From contig CABHOK010000003.1 of assembly GCA_902168205.1 (NCBI GenBank), forward strand, positions 62,001-126,000: DNA of 64,000 nt. The letters are read 5' to 3'. Below the pieces are notes generated by a model that was not told where the DNA came from, ran no database searches, and saw only the letters and a list, made by a program, of their open reading frames with translations. Position numbers and translations under genes: made by a program. The DNA is from an uncultured Chitinophaga sp. (GTDB lineage: Bacteria > Bacteroidota > Bacteroidia > Cytophagales > Cyclobacteriaceae). Below, in pieces: positions 62,740 through 64,000 of this stretch. Within the stretch, counting starts at the first letter, position 1; the number at the start of each line of letters is the position of its first letter.

Positions 62740-63631
62740 GCGAGTACTTCTGATCGGTTTTCTTTTTGCATCGCTTGCGTCACAGGCGCAAGAGTTGAAC
62801 TGCACGGTTTCCATTAACGCAACGCAGATACAGACTACGGAACGTACTGTTTTTCGTGATATGAAAACAGCGATCGAACAGTTTATGAATTCACGCAAGT
62901 GGACGAACGATTCGTACAAGAATTATGAGAAGATCAACTGCAACATGCTGATCACCATAACGCGTATGCCCTCCGTTGGCAACTTTGCCGCCTCGGTGCA
63001 AATACAGTCTGCGCGCCCGGTATATAACACCAACTACTCAACACTGGTATTTAACTTTGCCGATCGCGATTGGGAGTTTGAATATGTAGAGTCGTTGCCG
63101 TTGGAGTATAACGACAATACCTATACTACCAATCTCACGTCAATGCTCGCGCTATATGCCTATATGATTATAGGTGTTGATTATGATACCTTCAGTGAAC
63201 TGGGAGGTTCACCCTATTTCCAACGTGCATTGCAGGTGGTAAACAACGCGCAGCAATCCAACCGCCCGGGATGGCAGTCGATGCAAAATAACCGGAGCCG
63301 TTACTGGATCGTAGAGAATTTTAATAATCCGCAGATGACCGATCTGCGCAAGGCACTATATTCCTATCACCGCCTTGGTTTGGATACATTTGATAAAGAT
63401 CCAGACAAAAGCCGCGAAGTAATTCTGAAAGGCCTCAAAGACATTAAGAAAGTACGCGATGTCAACCCGACAGCCGTTATTATAGTAAGTTTCTTCGATG
63501 CCAAAGGAAAAGAGCTTGCCAATATATTCTCATCCGGCAACATACAGGTAAGGCGCGAAGCGTATGACGTTATCAAGGCTATAGATCCATCCTCCAACCG
63601 CGCCAACTACGAGAAGATCATTCAGAATTAA
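62732..63631 (+). CDS. DUF4835-family exported protein (PorD-like)
   Basis: Start set at ATG 62732 (MIKRVLLIGFLFASLASQAQ), which gives a signal peptide; the frame overlaps coaBC by 8 bp. 299 residues. The body matches DUF4835: LNCTVSINATQIQTTERTVF, WDSY-type YTTNLTSMLALYAYMIIGVDYD, then RAL.VVNNAQQSNRPGWQSM. Proteins of this family are linked to the type IX secretion machinery as PorD/PorT-associated factors; the exact role is unclear. In the usual place between coaBC and recN. Confidence 0.85.
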   Translation: MIKRVLLIGFLFASLASQAQELNCTVSINATQIQTTERTVFRDMKTAIEQFMNSRKWTNDSYKNYEKINCNMLITITRMPSVGNFAASVQIQSARPVYNTNYSTLVFNFADRDWEFEYVESLPLEYNDNTYTTNLTSMLALYAYMIIGVDYDTFSELGGSPYFQRALQVVNNAQQSNRPGWQSMQNNRSRYWIVENFNNPQMTDLRKALYSYHRLGLDTFDKDPDKSREVILKGLKDIKKVRDVNPTAVIIVSFFDAKGKELANIFSSGNIQVRREAYDVIKAIDPSSNRANYEKIIQN

Positions 63632-63651
63632 TCGTTAACCGTTAATGGTTT

Positions 63652-63711
63652 AATCGTTATGCGGAATAAAACCAGATACGATTCGTGATTAACGTGTAAC
63701 CCATAACGATT
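63652..63711. repeat. Inverted repeat before the Sm-like gene
   Basis: AATCGTTATG (63652-63661) and CATAACGATT (63702-63711) are perfect 10-bp arms around a 40-nt spacer. The word GATTCACGGATAACC nearby resembles AATCACGGATAACGG before coaBC. Confidence 0.65.
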
Positions 63712-63744
63712 CACGGATAACCAATAAGGATTAACTTTACCTCC

Positions 63745-63969
63745 ATGGGTACACGACAACTTCGTCTGAATGATTCAGCACTGATCAAAGAACGCATGCA
63801 TGAGTTCGTTGGGAAAACTATTAACGTGGTGTTAACCGACCAGACGACCATGGTAGGCGTGCTGATGAAAGCAGATGATTCAAAAATCATTTTAAAGAAT
63901 ATGCGGATGAAGGATGTTTCGTGCACATTTGATAAAATTGCTGAAGTTTATTTTGACACGAACGCCTGA
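63745..63969 (+). CDS. Small Sm-like (Hfq-like fold) protein, 74 aa
   Basis: 74 residues with a short helical start and five likely strands: VGKTINVVLTDQTTMVGVLMKADDSKIILKN and then CTFDKIAEVYFDT. A glycine after a strand-turn-strand and an acidic/Asp-rich third strand are typical of the Sm fold, so it may bind RNA or assemble as a ring; no function is known. It sits 1 bp from recN (TGA/ATG overlap), as in other Bacteroidota genomes as I recall. Confidence 0.5.
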   Translation: MGTRQLRLNDSALIKERMHEFVGKTINVVLTDQTTMVGVLMKADDSKIILKNMRMKDVSCTFDKIAEVYFDTNA

Positions 63970-64000
63970 TGTTAAAGCATCTTACCATAAAAAATTATGC
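63969..64000 (+). CDS. recN: DNA repair protein RecN, N-terminal start (cut by window edge)
   Basis: Only the first ten codons are present (MLKHLTIKNY), matching the very conserved start of RecN, an SMC-like ATPase for double-strand break repair. The ATG overlaps the TGA of the upstream gene by one base. The location after coaBC-DUF4835 agrees. Confidence 0.75.
   Translation, partial: MLKHLTIKNY

Overview
The window reads as chromosomal DNA of a Bacteroidota bacterium, most likely of the Cytophagales. Evidence: a SusC/SusD pair, a hybrid two-component regulator, proteins with type IX secretion (T9SS) sorting tails, Bacteroidota-type promoters (TTTG, about 20 nt, TAnnTTTG), and the housekeeping run bamD-rpoZ-coaBC-DUF4835-small Sm-like gene-recN. 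No rRNA and no CRISPR array were seen.

Layout. (1) 1-17.9 kb is accessory DNA. It starts with an AT-rich run of unrelated plus-strand genes, several of them broken: a DUF1801 gene with two in-frame stops, a zinc-ribbon gene with a one-base frameshift in a T run, and a small gene with a frameshift. Then come a secreted NCHGYAW-type protein with its partner, an aldo/keto reductase plus AraC regulator with a candidate operator, a serine hydrolase, a Crp-type regulator with a RidA-like protein, a membrane/VWA-lipoprotein module, a deleted NTR-like gene, an IS481-family element, and a damaged GIY-YIG gene fused to a tRNA-Asn fragment. This region ends at an intact tRNA-Asn whose 3' end faces it, as expected for an island at a tRNA hotspot. 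(2) 18-20 kb: S1/P1 nuclease and a DUF155 protein. (3) 20-39 kb: a polysaccharide utilisation locus with regulator, GH31, SusC, SusD, surface lipoprotein, GH2 and GH74. The GH74 plus PA14-containing GH31 plus GH2 set points to xyloglucan. (4) 39-42.5 kb: lipoproteins of unknown function, including a clear tandem duplicate. (5) 42.5-45 kb: ffh and glycerate kinase. (6) 45-52 kb: molybdenum cofactor genes moeA, moaC, mobA, moaE, moaD and moaA, interleaved with a potassium channel, a tiny membrane protein, a sulfite-oxidase-fold protein and a TauE/SafE exporter. (7) 52.5-64 kb: YfhO, malate dehydrogenase, tilS, an OstA/LptA-like protein, a T9SS cargo protein, and the bamD to recN run.

How the genes work together. 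In the xyloglucan locus the sensor regulator should switch on the cell-surface binding and import proteins. GH74 would cut the backbone outside the cell, and the lipoprotein GH31 and GH2 would strip xylose and galactose from the fragments. A strong terminator between the binding genes and GH2 suggests two expression levels. The molybdenum genes cover most of cofactor synthesis and sit beside likely sulfur-oxyanion functions. No single convincing new system is proven. The best candidates are the VWA/membrane module (13.4-15.5 kb), the NCHGYAW pair (5.3-7.4 kb), and the tRNA/GIY-YIG rearrangement (17.4-18.0 kb).
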